From Brachypodius melanocephalos (taxonomy: Eukaryota > Chordata > Aves > Passeriformes > Pycnonotidae): 64,000 bases of DNA. This document shows positions 1 through 12,414 of this stretch, piece by piece; position 1 is the first letter of the stretch; every line of letters begins with the position of its first letter. A program made the position numbers and the translations under genes. The notes under the pieces are model-generated. The model ran no database searches, was not told where the DNA came from, and saw nothing but the letters and a program-made list of their open reading frames with translations. The stretch lies in contig VZSR01000055.1 in NCBI GenBank assembly GCA_013398615.1, forward strand, positions 5,718,717 to 5,782,716, read 5' to 3'.

Positions 1-2650
1 TTTATTTTTTGTTTAAGAAACAGCTCCTGAAATTGTGGTTGGCAAGATATTGATGGTCTTTATGTAGAAAGGAGTTTACAGACATAATATGCAGATGGAA
101 TTTGGAAAATAATCTTATATATAAACTATATAGTATGTGAAAGTAATAGGTGAACTACAAGCAGATTGTCCAAGTGAGAGCATACCAAGAAAAATATTTG
201 TCTGGACTGATTGCAGAGGCCTTTGATTTTCCTGAACTCTACAAACTCACTGTAATTATCAACTGAAACTGGAAAGAAGCTATTAACTGGTAAAAAGTGT
301 TCTTCTCTCCCTTCTGCCTGTAAAGGTTTGAACTGAACAGTTTTCCAGTTCCACCCATGTCTTGGAAAACTTGGAGTATTCAAAACTACACTTCATTAAA
401 ACACCTCATGTAATCTCTGTAAGGGCACATTGTGTGTTTGAAAATACCCTATTCACTTTTCCCAAAAGACTTTTCCTTTCTTGTGTAAGAAACTTGTTTA
501 ATTTTTGGTCTGAATTGTCACTGCAACCTTTTTTTGAGACTTTGATGGCCATGAACAAATGACCTTCTTCCATCTCATTGTGATACTACAGCAGCTTTAA
601 AGGCAGCACTTCTTTCAGCTGGTTTGTTGAAGAAGCTGGGCTGATTTAACAAATTTTAGAAAAGAACTATAAAATACCTGACCTGCTTGACCTGAGGCTG
701 GCGGATATGAGCTGCATGTGGAGTCTGGCAGCTGAGAGGAGGAAACAGGCAGAGTTTGCTGGGAAGTTGTGTTAAAATTGTTCTCCTCAGTCATGACATT
801 CAAAACTGTAATTCGAAAAAGGGACCTGTTGAATTAAGAACAGACAGCTCAGATCATGATGTCTCCAAACCAATGCTGTTTTTACCCTGTATACTGAATT
901 AAAAATAATGAAATGGCTTTCCAGTGGTGATAACGTTATTGAACTTACATTCTAAATCACTCTTAAATGAGAACAAGTGATTATGATTCTTTTTTGGAGG
1001 ACTCTGAAATATTTATGATGATTAAAATGTGATCTGAAGCAATTCACAAAATTATAATGCTCAATCTGAGCTCTGTCATGAGGATTTGAAAAGGTCCTAA
1101 ATATCAGAGCATTTTATGGCTCTAAGAAGCTTTTAGAGTCACACAACTGTCTGCTGCCAATCAAGACACCTCCATTGCCATGCTTGTATTTTTCCACTGA
1201 GAATTTAATTATAATATAGCAAAATTCACTGTTGAACTATTTTCTGTGAATCCCAGTAGTGGAACAACAATATGTTCACTCCCACAATCATGCAGCATTT
1301 CACAATCCTAATTTCCTTTTTAAAGACTGGAGATATCTCTCATTAAACCATCCTCAGGCAATTAAAAACAACAATAACTTCTGCAAGTACATAATTGTGT
1401 TAGGGTGGAAAATGATCTGCTACTTATACAACTAACACAAATAACCAAATAACAGCTGCTGTCCTCTTTGGCTCAGGTCTTACAGACATAGTTCTGAGCT
1501 CTTTTTGCCTTTTTCCAGCTCCTACTTTGGATGTTTGTGGTGCCTAATAGTGTGAGCATCCACAGAGAGGCACAGACTGCTTTTTGGAATGATAAACGTT
1601 AAAGGTGAAAAGTGGGGTACATGATTTAGCTTTGAATTTCCTAGCTGTCCTGAGATATTCTGCATCAGACTCATCCTGTGAAATATCTCATTGTTTTTGT
1701 TCAGAGGGTGTTTTTCAGCTGGGAGAACAAGAAATCTAATTTCATAATGACACAGGAACAGTGGATTAAAATTATCCGATGTTAACAGAGCTCGCTCTTG
1801 CTCCAGACCTTTACCACTTTCTTATTAAATTTTGTCCAGGATTTTAAATAGATTTTTCAGTTCACAGTAAGAAAAAAATTGGAATGTTTAAGAACATATT
1901 CCATTTGGAGCTGTAAATTCTAAACATGTCTGAGAACTTTATGAAGAGAAATCAAGTGAAAAAAATGATAAAGAAATCTCAGGGTCACTGCAGGGATGCA
2001 GCAGGAACCCACGTGGTGGTGACTCTCTTTCGACTTAATCTGTCTCTCTGTCTTTCTCTCCTCCTTGCCTCTCTCTACCTCACATTTGCTGTTAAATAAA
2101 ATCCATATTATTTACTTTGGCCTGTGTTTTCATTTGTACCTTAATTTGGGCAGAGGCATCTTTTAATAATCAGATGCTACCAGGTCCTGGCTTGGAACTG
2201 CAGTCAATGCTGAGTTTGCAGTAGATTTAGTGATTTAGCACGATGATAGTAGTCTTGTTTTTACTTTTCCTTTTTTTTTTTTTTCCTAATTTTATATGAT
2301 ACTTTTTCAAATAAATAGCCAGAAAAAAAGACTCCTGATAAGGAAGCAGGCATGAGACATTCAATCATGCTGACTCTCAGATTTTTTGGGGGGTAAAAAG
2401 AAAGACATTTGCTGACATCTTGCATTGCCATGTGACTGCTTTCAGTGCTTTCCATGACTTTTTTCCTGGAGCAGGTTTGTTTATAAGTGATGTATTTCCT
2501 AGCCAGGAATTTTAGCTGTGCTCCCTCCATCCCAATCCAGAGGCACATGGCGAGATTCCGTCAGAGCAGCTCGAGCTCTCCGAGAGCTCCTTGGCTGGAG
2601 TGCAGCTCGGGCACATATGGGGAAGATATCAGCTGCAGAGATTGCACAGG
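1..2650. other. Unique AT-rich noncoding sequence
   Basis: No gene, RNA gene or recognisable transposon is visible. Short frames are under 100 codons and resemble nothing known. Pyrimidine-rich sequence lies at about 2035-2080 and a pure T run at 2271-2284. A frame of 95 codons on the minus strand at 2261-2548 ends in a lysine run that is simply the reverse of this T tract. Confidence 0.7.
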
Positions 2651-2665
2651 CCCTCGGAATTTATC

Positions 2666-2688
2666 TTTTTTTCTTTTTTTTTTTTTTT
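2666..2688. repeat. Poly-T tract
   Basis: Almost pure T run broken by single C bases. It has no flanking element that I can recognise, so it could be a plain slippage tract or a decayed minus-strand retroposon tail. Confidence 0.7.
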
Positions 2689-3312
2689 CTTCACTCGAGG
2701 CCTGTTTGAAAACACCCGTCAATTTTGTTTTTAAATGTATTTATGGAAATGGTCTAAATCCCCTACACGTCGGCTCAGCTTGCTTCCCGAGGCCACAGCA
2801 GATCATTTACGGGTTAGTTACACTCCTTGAGACTGAAAAACCCACAAAGAGTCACAGCAAGGCCTGGAAATCTAATTATTAGTTGCTTACAGCTTCCAAG
2901 GGTGAAACCTTGCTCTCAGGTCCTTACCACAAACTGCTGATTTTTAACAATAATTTATGTGGGTGTGGGGCGGGTTTTTTTGGTCAACAACACACTTTGT
3001 GTGATCTGGACAATTTCATCTGGGGGCTGATGCAGTCAAGTGCTTCTTTTTGTGGGGAATATTTGCAGCAGATCCAAGGACTGGACACTTAAGGCATGAA
3101 GGCCACGGTTTGATGGATTTTTTTTGCTCAGGATTTCAGTCACTTCCCGATATTGGAGCACGGGAGCATCACTCATGGGCACAGCAGTGACCTGCATTTT
3201 GTGGGACAAAAGCAGCAGTGTATTTTTCAACTTGGTGGTCATTTCCCTCGGAGTTCAGCCCCTACCAAGATGAGATATAGAAAGCTGTTCATGCCATGCA
3301 TTTAATAATTTA

Positions 3313-3366
3313 ATAAGCTTTGGCTTATCGTCTGATGTCAGCAAGAAATAAACAAGCAAAGCTTAT
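3313..3366. other. Nested inverted repeat around ATAAGC
   Basis: ATAAGCTTTG at 3313-3322 is the exact reverse complement of CAAAGCTTAT at 3357-3366, with a 34-base loop. The left arm also pairs locally as ATAAGC-TTTG-GCTTAT (3313-3328). The two foldings are mutually exclusive. Function is unknown and chance is possible. Confidence 0.5.
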
Positions 3367-3670
3367 CCATAACCCTCAGCAAAGAGCCAACATCGAGTTA
3401 GAAAGTAAAGGCAGCCTTTGAGCAGCCTTAAATTATTTTCACACTTTACCATCACTTGCAGAACTCCAGGGCAGGCAGTGAGATTTGGGGAGAAAAATCC
3501 ATCTCCATAACTGATCTCCCAGATATGTGTGAGCACATGACTCAGACAGTGTTTTGTTTAGGGAGTCAGCACTGTTTATAGAAAGACTTCTCACAGGTTT
3601 GATCCAGCATCACTGAATTAAAGGGTATCCTGTAGTCTGAATTTAAAATAAGAATCAAGAGAAGTCCTGC

Positions 3671-3706
3671 TCAAAAAAAAAAACAAAAAAACAACAACCC
3701 ACCAAC
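3671..3706. repeat. A/C-rich low-complexity tract
   Basis: A run of A8-11 grades into AAC and ACC units with no G or T for about 30 bases. It belongs to a set of similar tracts in this window, described in the findings. Confidence 0.7.
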
Positions 3707-5436
3707 TTTCTTCCTCCTTATCAAACTTTACTATCTCAGCCAGAAAACATATTTTTTAATCCATTGGAAGAAAATATCCCCTTGCAAAATAATCATTTCC
3801 TAAACATGGTGGATGATGATGTTAGCACAGATAAGAAGTAGGAGGCTGGATCTCTCTTTTAAGCTGTTTGAAATCACTCAAACAGATTTTTATATTGAGC
3901 CAGGGAGAATTTGAGAGATAATGTAAGAGACTTGCTATGTATTTTACATCCACTCGGGGAAAACCACTGTAATTCCAGTCCAAAGATGCTGAAAACTCCT
4001 CACTCAGCAGTACTGTCTGCTCCTTGTATTAAAACAATTCATAGACAGTATTGATTTATCAGTGGAACAAGATGAATAAAGATTTATAGGTGAAAGTATT
4101 CCCCTGGAAGGAGCCAGAGGTGACTCTGGGCACTACTTAAGTATCACCCTGCCCCTGCTTCAGCAAATCCAGTAGCTTCTAAATGGTGGCCAGGCTTCTG
4201 ACTGACATTCTCCATATGGGAGAGTTTCGTGGGGGATGAAAGAAAAGGGACATCTGTCTTTGAAATTGGTTTCCATCTCCCTGCATGCAAATCTAACCAC
4301 CACAAAGGTTTAATCAAGAGAGAATTAAAACCAAGAAGAAATTGCCCACTCGATAGAATTCAAAACCTGTGATTGCCAACTCTTCAGGAAATCATAGAAT
4401 TCCAGAATAAGGATAGGGAAAAAGTGATGGGAGATTTCAGCAAGCTTAACAGGCAAATAATACATGTGCCTTTAATTACGTACAGATATATTTGTAGACG
4501 TAATATTTATTTTAGTCGCTCAGCTGAAGTCTATTGCTTATTGAGAACAGATTGAAAATCATCACTTATTGCCATTAGTAGATGTAATTGTGCAATGAGG
4601 TGCTTCCCCAAATGAGCAGAGAAACCACATAAGAATCTGGCTTTGTGTTGTTAAACATTTTTTTTAATTTATTCCTGTTCTATCACACCTGTATCTCGGT
4701 ACACTGCAGTGCTCCGAGTCAAAGGCCAGACCAGAAAGAACGTTTGGCCCAAAAGCTAAATGGTGATTTTCTTGGTTTTATTTTAAAGAATGATGCCTTA
4801 AGGTTTAGCTTTCGTGTTTTTCACATTCTGTGCTGCCCGGGGATGCAGTTCTGAGCTCACATTCAGTGTCACTCAGGCCTGCACACAGCAGGGAGACAAA
4901 ACAAATCCTTTTCCTGCCGAAGACCAAAGACAACTTTCAGCCCCAAAAGCACAAACAACAGTGAACTAAAGAGACAAAATAAGAAGGGTGAAACTTCACA
5001 ACATGAAACTGTAATTGAACGATTAAACTCTACTGTGCAAATGGACCAAAACTTACAAAAATGTAAGCCCTCAGGGCCGGTGGTCCATCAGGGCCCGCCG
5101 TCCATTCGGGAACCACCCTCAGTCCACCTCGGGTGCAGCCCTGGTCAGGCCCTGTCCTGCCCAAGGTGGATCCTGAAGACTTTTCAAGAAATCCCTGCTT
5201 TATTCTCCGGCTCTGTCCAGTCTCTGCTTCAGGTCAGCCTTCCCAAGGCATCAAGAAGAGAAAACAATCCTGAGGTTTTGAGGAAAAACCTGCAACAAAA
5301 TGTAAGTAGGAGGCTTTTTCTACTGCAGGATATGAGGGACTTCTCCTCACACAAATGGGAGTTATTTATGTGCAAGGTGTTGGGAGCATACTGCATAATT
5401 AATAGGTGCAATAAGACACTATTATAGAGAATAAAT

Positions 5437-5465
5437 GAAAAAAAAAAAAACCAAAACCAAAAGCA
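5437..5465. repeat. Poly-A tract grading into AACC
   Basis: A run of 13 A is followed by CCAAAACCAAAAGC. It is of the same type as the tract at 3671-3706. Confidence 0.7.
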
Positions 5466-5469
5466 GGAC

Positions 5470-6440
5470 ACTGCATTTGATACATGCAGGGAGTCCGGTT
5501 TAATGTATTTAATATTTCATATTCACCTTTTGGAGGCGTCTCTGAAAATCCTGTTTCTGAGGTGAAATGCAATTATAGGAGCAGCAATGTTTATATTCAC
5601 ATGTGGACAAACACAGTTCAAAGAAAGCTCTTGTATGTGAGAGATCACATGAAAATCAGAGCTGGATTTTAGTGCATCCCAAGAAATGATTACAACAATA
5701 TTTGTTTCTTCACAAAGGCAGTTACTAAAAAAACCCTGAATGGGTGAGTTTTGGAACACTGTGGTTTAGTTATTCAATGTCAGGATTGTCAGAGAGCTGA
5801 ACCTCTGGAGGAGTAAAATGTATTTACTCCCATGTTCAAAGAAAAGAGAATCCTTTGTAGGCCAAGGGTAACATTATCAACTGCAAGATGAATACAAAAG
5901 GACAAAATAATCTTCTTTTACATTCAGCAGTTTTTTTGCAGAAAGGGCTGAGCTGTGCCAAGTCTGTGCTGAGAAGCCTTTCTGGATCTAGAAATCATTA
6001 GAGGTACACTACAGACATCTGAACAAAGTCTGTAAGGTGCCCTCTGGATCTCACAGCTCATATTTGCACTATTTCAGATATTTTTGGCCCCTGTTTGCGC
6101 TGTGTAATGGACTATAATGTCAGGATTGCATAAACTCCCATGTTTTCCTTGGAATTGGTGAGGATTTCACTAGGCCTATGGATTTGCTTTAAATATACAA
6201 ATATCTCTTCAGACATGTGGCTGCAGGGAAATTCTGCCCTTAGTGCCTGAGCTCTTCTGCTTTGCAGCCTGTGAGAAATTCCAGTCAGCTGAGGGTGTTT
6301 GTTTGAGGGTAGCACAGCTTGGAACTGGGATTATTCCATAGGGATGCTCAGTAGCTGGCCATGTCTGAGCTATTTCTACCTCTATTATGTCCATGAAACA
6401 ACTCCACTCAGTTTCAGCGAAGGCAATGTGCTCATGCCAG
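5470..6440. other. Unique noncoding sequence
   Basis: Nothing recognisable. The short frames on both strands have no domain signature, signal peptide or family resemblance. Confidence 0.6.
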
Positions 6441-6446
6441 CCTGCT

Positions 6447-6545
6447 GAGAAAAAGAGAGAGAAACACAAAGGATGGAAACAAGTAGGAAGGGAAAAACAA
6501 GAAAAAAGGAGAGTAAGAAGAAGAAAGAAAAAAGATAAAAAGACA
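6447..6545. repeat. Polypurine block (A/G-rich)
   Basis: About 100 bases are nearly all A and G on the plus strand, with AAG, GAGA and AAAAG runs. It produces a lysine/arginine-rich spurious frame on the plus strand and a leucine/phenylalanine/serine-rich one on the minus strand. Such tracts can form triplex DNA, but no perfect mirror symmetry is obvious by eye. Confidence 0.75.
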
Positions 6546-6599
6546 ATTCCTCCCCTTATCCACCAATAAGGAGGAAGGCCTAACAAAAGTGTTATTCAC

Positions 6600-6760
6600 T
6601 GCTGAGCTGTAATACCTTATTTTAGCTTCTCATCCGAAATCCTTTGACGTCAATGAACTTTCTTTGACTTTAATGTGCTCTGGCTCAAGCTTGTCATGTG
6701 GATCTCAGACTTGCTGTCTGTGAATTAATATGAATCCATGGATTAGTCTTCCAGAACAAA
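6600..6760. promoter_or_regulatory. Candidate conserved regulatory element with a CRE
   Basis: TGACGTCA, the palindromic cAMP-response/ATF site, lies at 6645-6652 inside CTTTGACGTCAATG. It is followed within 20 bases by a near-repeat, CTTTGACTTTAATG. AATTAATA (6723-6730) and GGATTA (6740-6745) are homeodomain-type cores. The motif density and freedom from repeats suggest a conserved noncoding element. This is inference from motifs only. No promoter or gene start is visible next to it. Confidence 0.25.
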
Positions 6761-6764
6761 CAAA

Positions 6765-7790
6765 TAATTTTACAAGGTAATTAGGCTGGTATTTCAACAT
6801 TGGCTGGTTCCAATACCCAGATCCCCAGCAGATATGTAGGGTGATGGGTTTGAAGGGTACAGGATGAAGTCATTTCTCAGCACTGTGCTTTCTTGAGGGG
6901 GCTAACAGAATTTAGGTTAATGGAAAACATGCCTGCCTTACACAGTATTTCCACCAGAAACATTGGAGTCTGAACAAAAAATCTTTCCCGATTCTGAAAA
7001 ACATGTGCAGCTGCAGTAATGTGCTTTTTTTTCCTTTTTGTGTGTACATCCATATCACTGAGTATATCCATGTCATTATAAAGTCACATTACATGCAGCA
7101 GCTCACATTATATAAATACATTAAAATGTAGACATAGCTACCTTATATATTTATAATAAATACCACTTATTATTCCAGAATAATGATTTCTTGAGGTCTG
7201 TACACTTGATCTTAAATATTAAAATAAAATCTTAACCGAGAATTTTTGTTTCAGTGCTTTTATCCATATCTTTTTACTTTAAAGGAATGTTTTCTGACTC
7301 AGCAAAATCATTAAACTCTTTTTAAGATCTCACTGCCACTCAAGGAGAGATTTAGTTTTAATATAGGTTATTTTTTTGAAACAGTAGTGGATAAACATTT
7401 TTGTGTGCATATAAAGAGGATAAAGAATTCTTTTGTTAACCTACTAGGACTAAATTTATATGTTCTGTATTATATTTAAATGTGGAACTACCTATTTTAA
7501 AACATTTACTGATTTTGTCTGATCAGTGTCCCAAATGTTGCCATTTCACATGGCCAGATCATATTATACTGCAATTTCTAAATTGTGCACACTTAAAGAT
7601 TCTGTCAAAGTATGCAATTTAGTACACAGAAATTATTGGTTGAGGAAAAATATATGTAACAGTTAGCATATTGCATGTCATTGCTATGGATGTTGTACTT
7701 GAGTATTTTGGCAGAAGCAACCAGAGTGAGACCAAAATGACACCTATTGAGTAGGAATGAATTCCCAAGTCTCTGTGTTGTTATTACATG
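6765..7790. other. AT-rich unique noncoding sequence
   Basis: Strongly AT-rich with many short TATA and TTTAAA words. No gene or transposon is recognised. Confidence 0.6.
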
Positions 7791-7794
7791 CTAT

Positions 7795-8022
7795 TTAAAC
7801 TGAAATAGAATAGGTTTAGATGGGATATTAGGAAGAAATTCTTCCTTGTGAGAGTGGTGAGGCCCTGGCACAGGGTGCCCAGAGAAGCTGCCCCTGGATC
7901 CCTGGCAGTGCCCAAGGCCAGGCTGGATGGGGCTTGGAGCACCCTGGGATAATGGAAGGTGTCCCTGCTGCCCATGGCAGAGGTGAAATGAAATGAGCTT
8001 TATTTTGAGGTTGTCAAATTGT
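7795..8022 (+). mobile_element. CR1 LINE 3' end, 5'-truncated
   Basis: The sequence follows the conserved avian CR1 3' untranslated region. It has an AGATGGGATATTAGGAAGAA-type start, then the block CAGGGTGCCCAGAGAAGCTG, then AAGGCCAGGCTGGATGGGGC, TTGGAGCACCCTGGGATA and GAAGGTGTCCCTGC. After the CCCATGGCAG block it decays into a poor match to the usual GATGATCTTTAAGG segment (about 7985-8022) and lacks a clear terminal 8-bp repeat. Only about 230 bases remain, so there is no coding capacity. The 63- and 101-codon minus-strand frames across it are shadows. Strong diagnostic words make the family call safe. I do not call the subfamily. Confidence 0.93.
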
Positions 8023-8308
8023 ACCCCTTTAAATTCAACCTGCATTATACCCATGCAGTTTTTATTTACTCCCATTAAAAGAGAGAACAAAACCACAGCA
8101 ATGCAGTTTTATCCCCATATTTGGAGGCAAAAAAATCTATATCTATTTCAGGGCAGAATCAGAATTTGTCCATGTCCTGGGCATTGTTAATTCTTTTTCC
8201 TGTCCCTCTTTTTTTGCACTCTGGTCAGAAGAACCATCCTGCAAGGCAAGGCTGGGCAATAAGCCACATTCCTCTTTCTATGCATGTATGCATTTGTGGT
8301 GTATAATT

Positions 8309-8323
8309 AAAAAAAAAAAAAAA
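8309..8323. repeat. Poly-A tract
   Basis: Fifteen A bases. A second A-rich run broken by two G bases follows at 8382-8400. Neither has a recognisable retroposon body attached. Confidence 0.8.
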
Positions 8324-8404
8324 GATTATGTTTTATTCCAACAGAAGCTAATCCATGTCGCAGTGTAACAGAGAGCCATCAGAAAAAAAAAGAAAAAAAA
8401 ATTA

Positions 8405-8930
8405 AAAAGGGAGCTGTGTTCTGAGGTTGAAAGGGAATAAGTGGTTGATGTGTTTAAAACAAAGACTCATTTTCTCACTGCACGCTCCTGCACAAGCGCC
8501 AGGGACCACAATTGAAAACTCCTTGCCTGGGTGATGTAACAATGCTGCTCTGAGCCTACTGTTCTGATGTTTCCTCCTTATAGAGGTCAATCACCGTTGC
8601 TTTGCTTCTGTGGCTTTTCTTCAGGGCAGCCTGACTCCTTGCTGAGCTCTGTGACACAGTGTCACCATCATTGCCATGATGATCTCCAAAAATATTTATG
8701 GCCTGGCTCTAGTGCCCTTTGAGACATCCTAAACAGGAGCAGGATCTGGCTGCTGGACCTAGGAGCAGAACTGAATCCTGTTGATTTTATTACAGTTTCT
8801 AATCTTTTCCTTAATTTGTTTATCCAAAAAAACCTAACTCTTGCTCAGAGCTAATAGAGTAATATATGTATTTAGGTATAAAAAATACCATGTGTATGTG
8901 TGTCTGTGTCTGCAGTTATCATTCAAGTTA
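8405..8930. other. Unique noncoding sequence
   Basis: No gene is recognised. A TGTGTATG-rich stretch at about 8889-8912 is a short imperfect TG repeat. Confidence 0.55.
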
Positions 8931-8934
8931 CAAC

Positions 8935-8982
8935 GTGTTGGGTTTGGCTGGGGCAGAGTTTATTTTTTATCTCTGCTCTAAA
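8935..8982 (+). mobile_element. Possible LTR 5' scrap of an avian endogenous retrovirus
   Basis: TGTTGGGTTTGGCTGGGGCA followed by GAGTTTATTTTTT resembles the 5' end of a common avian ERV-L-like LTR, which starts TGTTGGGTT.GGCTGGG and continues into AGAGTTAATTTT. Only about 45 bases match, and I see no partner LTR, primer-binding site or viral coding region. The call rests on recall of the LTR start, so it is tentative. A chance match cannot be excluded. Confidence 0.35.
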
Positions 8983-8984
8983 AT

Positions 8985-11900
8985 ATGCTTCCATGTACAG
9001 ATTTATAATAAGGAGTTCAAAGGACACAAGTGTCCACCTCTTAGATTCTTCATGGAAACATCATGGATTTTCAGCAGTAATCATTATATTAATTATTTTA
9101 CATAGGAGAATTCTATAGGAGAACATATTTAGTATTAAATACTGCATAACTACAGGTTATATAATCCATTCCTTTAAGTGGCAGAGGATTCTTCAGGAAT
9201 TTCACCTTAACTGAAAATTAAATCAAAGTAGAACAGCAGCCTTTACCCAGAAGTGAGAGAGACTCCCTTAAAGTAGAATTAAAACCTGCTTTTGACTTCT
9301 ACAGCCTGCCATTTTATTGACACCAGATTTTGTGCCCAGTGTCCCATGTCGGTGGCACCCTGGTGGCCATTTCAGCTGCCCAGTCTGACTTGTGTCACCA
9401 TGTGTGCATGTATTTTATCCTCTTCCTAAAGGGTTTTTGTTTCCTTTCCAGATGGTCCACGCCCCAGGGGACCAAAGTGCATTCAGCCATTGTGGCACAG
9501 AGCTTTGATACCAGTGTCATTGGCACATGTGTTAAAAAACTTATTTTGGGTAAGCACTATGATCAGAAAAGAAGATGAGGAGGGGTCAGAAGACTGTTTC
9601 ACTGTATTATAATTTGGCATCATTTGGCCTGGGAGAAATTCAGTGAGTGTCTCTCTGAGGGCATTGCACATGCCTATATTGGGTTGAATTTAGCCTAATT
9701 GGCACCAGAAACTTGGCACCCTCAGTAGACAGCACTTCTGGAAATCTAATTACATCAGCAGAATGTGAGGGCTCCCAAAACTGTGACAGCATCTTTCAGG
9801 GCAATAACATTCATAGCCCCAAATCTCCTGTTTATCTCTATTATTTATCTGCGAGGAAGGAACAGCATTAGGTACAAGGATGTGTTCATCACTTGTGACA
9901 AATATCTGCCTCTTAGGACAGGGCTGAGATGGAACTGGGCATTTACAAAATATCTGGGACTAAGAAAATTCAGGATAATTTCTAGGCCCTGCTGGAACAA
10001 ATGACAGAATTCCCAAGGGGTTTGGTGTATCTGGAATGTTCTCAGGTGCTGTCAGGTTGTTTGTGATGTTGCTGGAAGCTGCTGATAGGGATGCTGTATG
10101 GGGCAGAAAGGCTGTCATGTTCTGAGTGGAGAACCTTGGGATAGGAGAAGCTTTGGGATGAAAAACAGCAACCTTGCTAAACAGGGAATTTCCCTTCTCT
10201 GCAGAAGGGCAGCTGGCATGGAACTCGTCTGAAGTATCCTAGAAATGGGCAAGTACTGGTTTCCTGTCCCAGCCCCACAGAACTTCAAACCCCTCTTTCT
10301 CTGCTTTTTGAAAATTATAAACAATGAAGTGATAGATAATCTTTTTCATCCTTTCCCCTCTTGCCTTGACTTTACACTTGCGCAGTCACAAAGTTCCTCT
10401 GTTTTGACACGAACAGACTGTTTCTTTCTCTGTTCCTGTCTCTCTTGGTCTGCATTAAAAATATGTCTTCCTGAACATAGAAGCCTTTGCTTGCACATTG
10501 GCTGTGCTCTCTGTGTTTTGAATTGCTCATCCTTTACCCCTGACTTGGCCTATTGGAGATGCAATCAACAAATCACAGCTGATTTCAGTATTTCCAGTCA
10601 TTTTTCTTGCAGAGCTAATCTGGGGATAGTTCTTTCCAAACAGAATGTCTGGGGCCCTGCTACTGGATTCTTTCCTCTCTCTTTTATCACCTTGACAAAC
10701 AAATAATAGCGAGGGTAGGAATAGAAGGGTCCTGCAGCAGAATTAACTTTAAAATTAGCTGTAATATTCTCTGCTGAGAGGACCAATTATAAGAGAGATC
10801 CTGAATTTCTTTTCTCTGCAGGATAATTAAAGCTGATTAACAAGTGCTTTTCTCGTTTTTTTCCATACAGAACTACATTCAAAATTTGAAATAGATGCTG
10901 CTATTCCTCAGCAGTACCTGTTAATTTAGCACAAATTGTCTCATTGAATCCATTTTAGTCACCAGTTCTAAAATTGCAAAAAAGGATAATTTATGAGAGT
11001 ACTGACAGGAATCTGTGTTAGATGGAGTCAAGGAGGATAATAAAGACTGTATCTATGGAAAAAAAAAGGGCCATTCTGGGAAAAATTGCCAGACTTGACT
11101 CATTCTAAGCACAAAAGGTTGGAAAAGATATGAAAATTCAAGTACGGAAAACAAAGAGAGGAAATGACTTTGCAGGACAGTAGCCAGTGAATTATTTGGT
11201 TCTTTGTAGGATTGAAATACAAAGCAGCTTTAGTTATGGGACTTGGAGAAGACTGAGGCTTAATTTTCAGCCATGACTACCTAAATCCATCAGATGTACT
11301 TCAGGCTTTAACCTCCTTTACTTTTAAGTTTTCTGCCTTTTTTCCCCCCAGATATCTATAAATCTTTGTGTATTTAACCAAGACCTAGCACTGTGAAAAG
11401 TTATATTCTGAATAATATTTTGATGTTTGCTTTCAAGTTCAGTTTGATATGTGTTAATGGGGTGAAAAAAGGCATTTTTGCATATGAGGGACAAGCAGAT
11501 CCATAGAAAAATGTGGCTGAGTTTTTGTTGGGGTTTTTTCCCCCAATATTTCAAAACCCAGTGACAATATCCTGACTATTATTGGGATGGAAAAGAAAAG
11601 AAATGGAAAAAAAGTAAGAGTATTCTGGGACTCACGTACTTCAAATAGAAAGAAAGAAAAGGAGAAAGAAAAAAGGTCCTTTGAAGATCAGGTCCCTGAA
11701 AACAACCAAGCTAGAAACACAAGCCTTGTGAGGGCCATGATATTTTCTGGCCCAGAGTAATGTTTGGTGTTCACCATGGAGATAATGTAACAGGGAGGAT
11801 TATCTGGTGTCTTCAGCTGGACACCTTGAGGCAGATACTCAGGGAAAAAGAACAAAACTGAATCCCAGGTTTTGCTCCAGCTGGGAAAGCACAAAAGAAA

Positions 11901-12375
11901 TCAAGAGAGAGCACTTGGCTCATGGTTTAATGACAATATTTTGCTGCTACTGGCAGCTCTGGTGGCTTTACTCTGCATCCAGCATTCTCTTAAAGCTGCA
12001 ATATTGCTCATGACACTGTTCAACAAATTTTGGGCCGAGAGGAAAACCCCCTCTGCTGCTGCCCTGCCGTGGGCAGTGGGGAATGATGACTGATAGAATC
12101 ATGAGGGTGTTTTTCTCATGCTCTGCCTAATGTTTGCTTCTCCTGTAATTTCAGCTCATTCCTTCAGGATTTCACCTTTATTCTGTGTGATTTTTAGTTG
12201 ATTAATAATTAAAGGGCAAATATCTACCCATCCCTCAGAACACCTGCTGTATTGTTCAAAACAGGGTCAGAGGATGTGACATTTCCATTTGTGCAAATCA
12301 GGGTCTATTGACACCACAGGTAATTGTTAATTAGGTGTTTCCAATGCAAAATACAGAACAAATGTTTAGTTTGTT
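8985..12375. other. Unique noncoding sequence
   Basis: About 3.4 kb without a supported gene or transposon. The longest frame is 153 codons (10245-10706, plus). It lacks any domain or compositional sign of a real protein and no splice structure is evident. Purine-rich stretches occur at about 11580-11675. Confidence 0.55.
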
Positions 12376-12381
12376 CTAAAT

Positions 12382-12414
12382 TGTCTGGAATTGGCTAAAG
12401 TGTCTGGAATTGGC
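12382..12414. repeat. Short tandem duplication, 19-bp period
   Basis: TGTCTGGAATTGGC occurs at 12382-12395 and again, identical, at 12401-12414. Shortly downstream TACAGAAA is repeated three times in tandem (12441-12464). Both are local slippage-type duplications. Confidence 0.8.

Larger units (their letters stand above)
2700..5430. other. Unique noncoding sequence with small motifs
   Basis: No gene is supported. It contains the hairpin at 3313-3366 and the A/C tract at 3671-3706, both listed separately. A small GC-richer patch at about 5070-5240 has several CpGs and a 130-codon open frame (5035-5427) without similarity to anything I know. The perfect short inverted repeat CTTACA-AAAA-TGTAAG lies at about 5052-5067. 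Confidence 0.6.

Noticed and set aside
6387..6569. A lysine/arginine-rich frame resembling a nuclear localisation region
   Set aside because: It is translation of the polypurine block.
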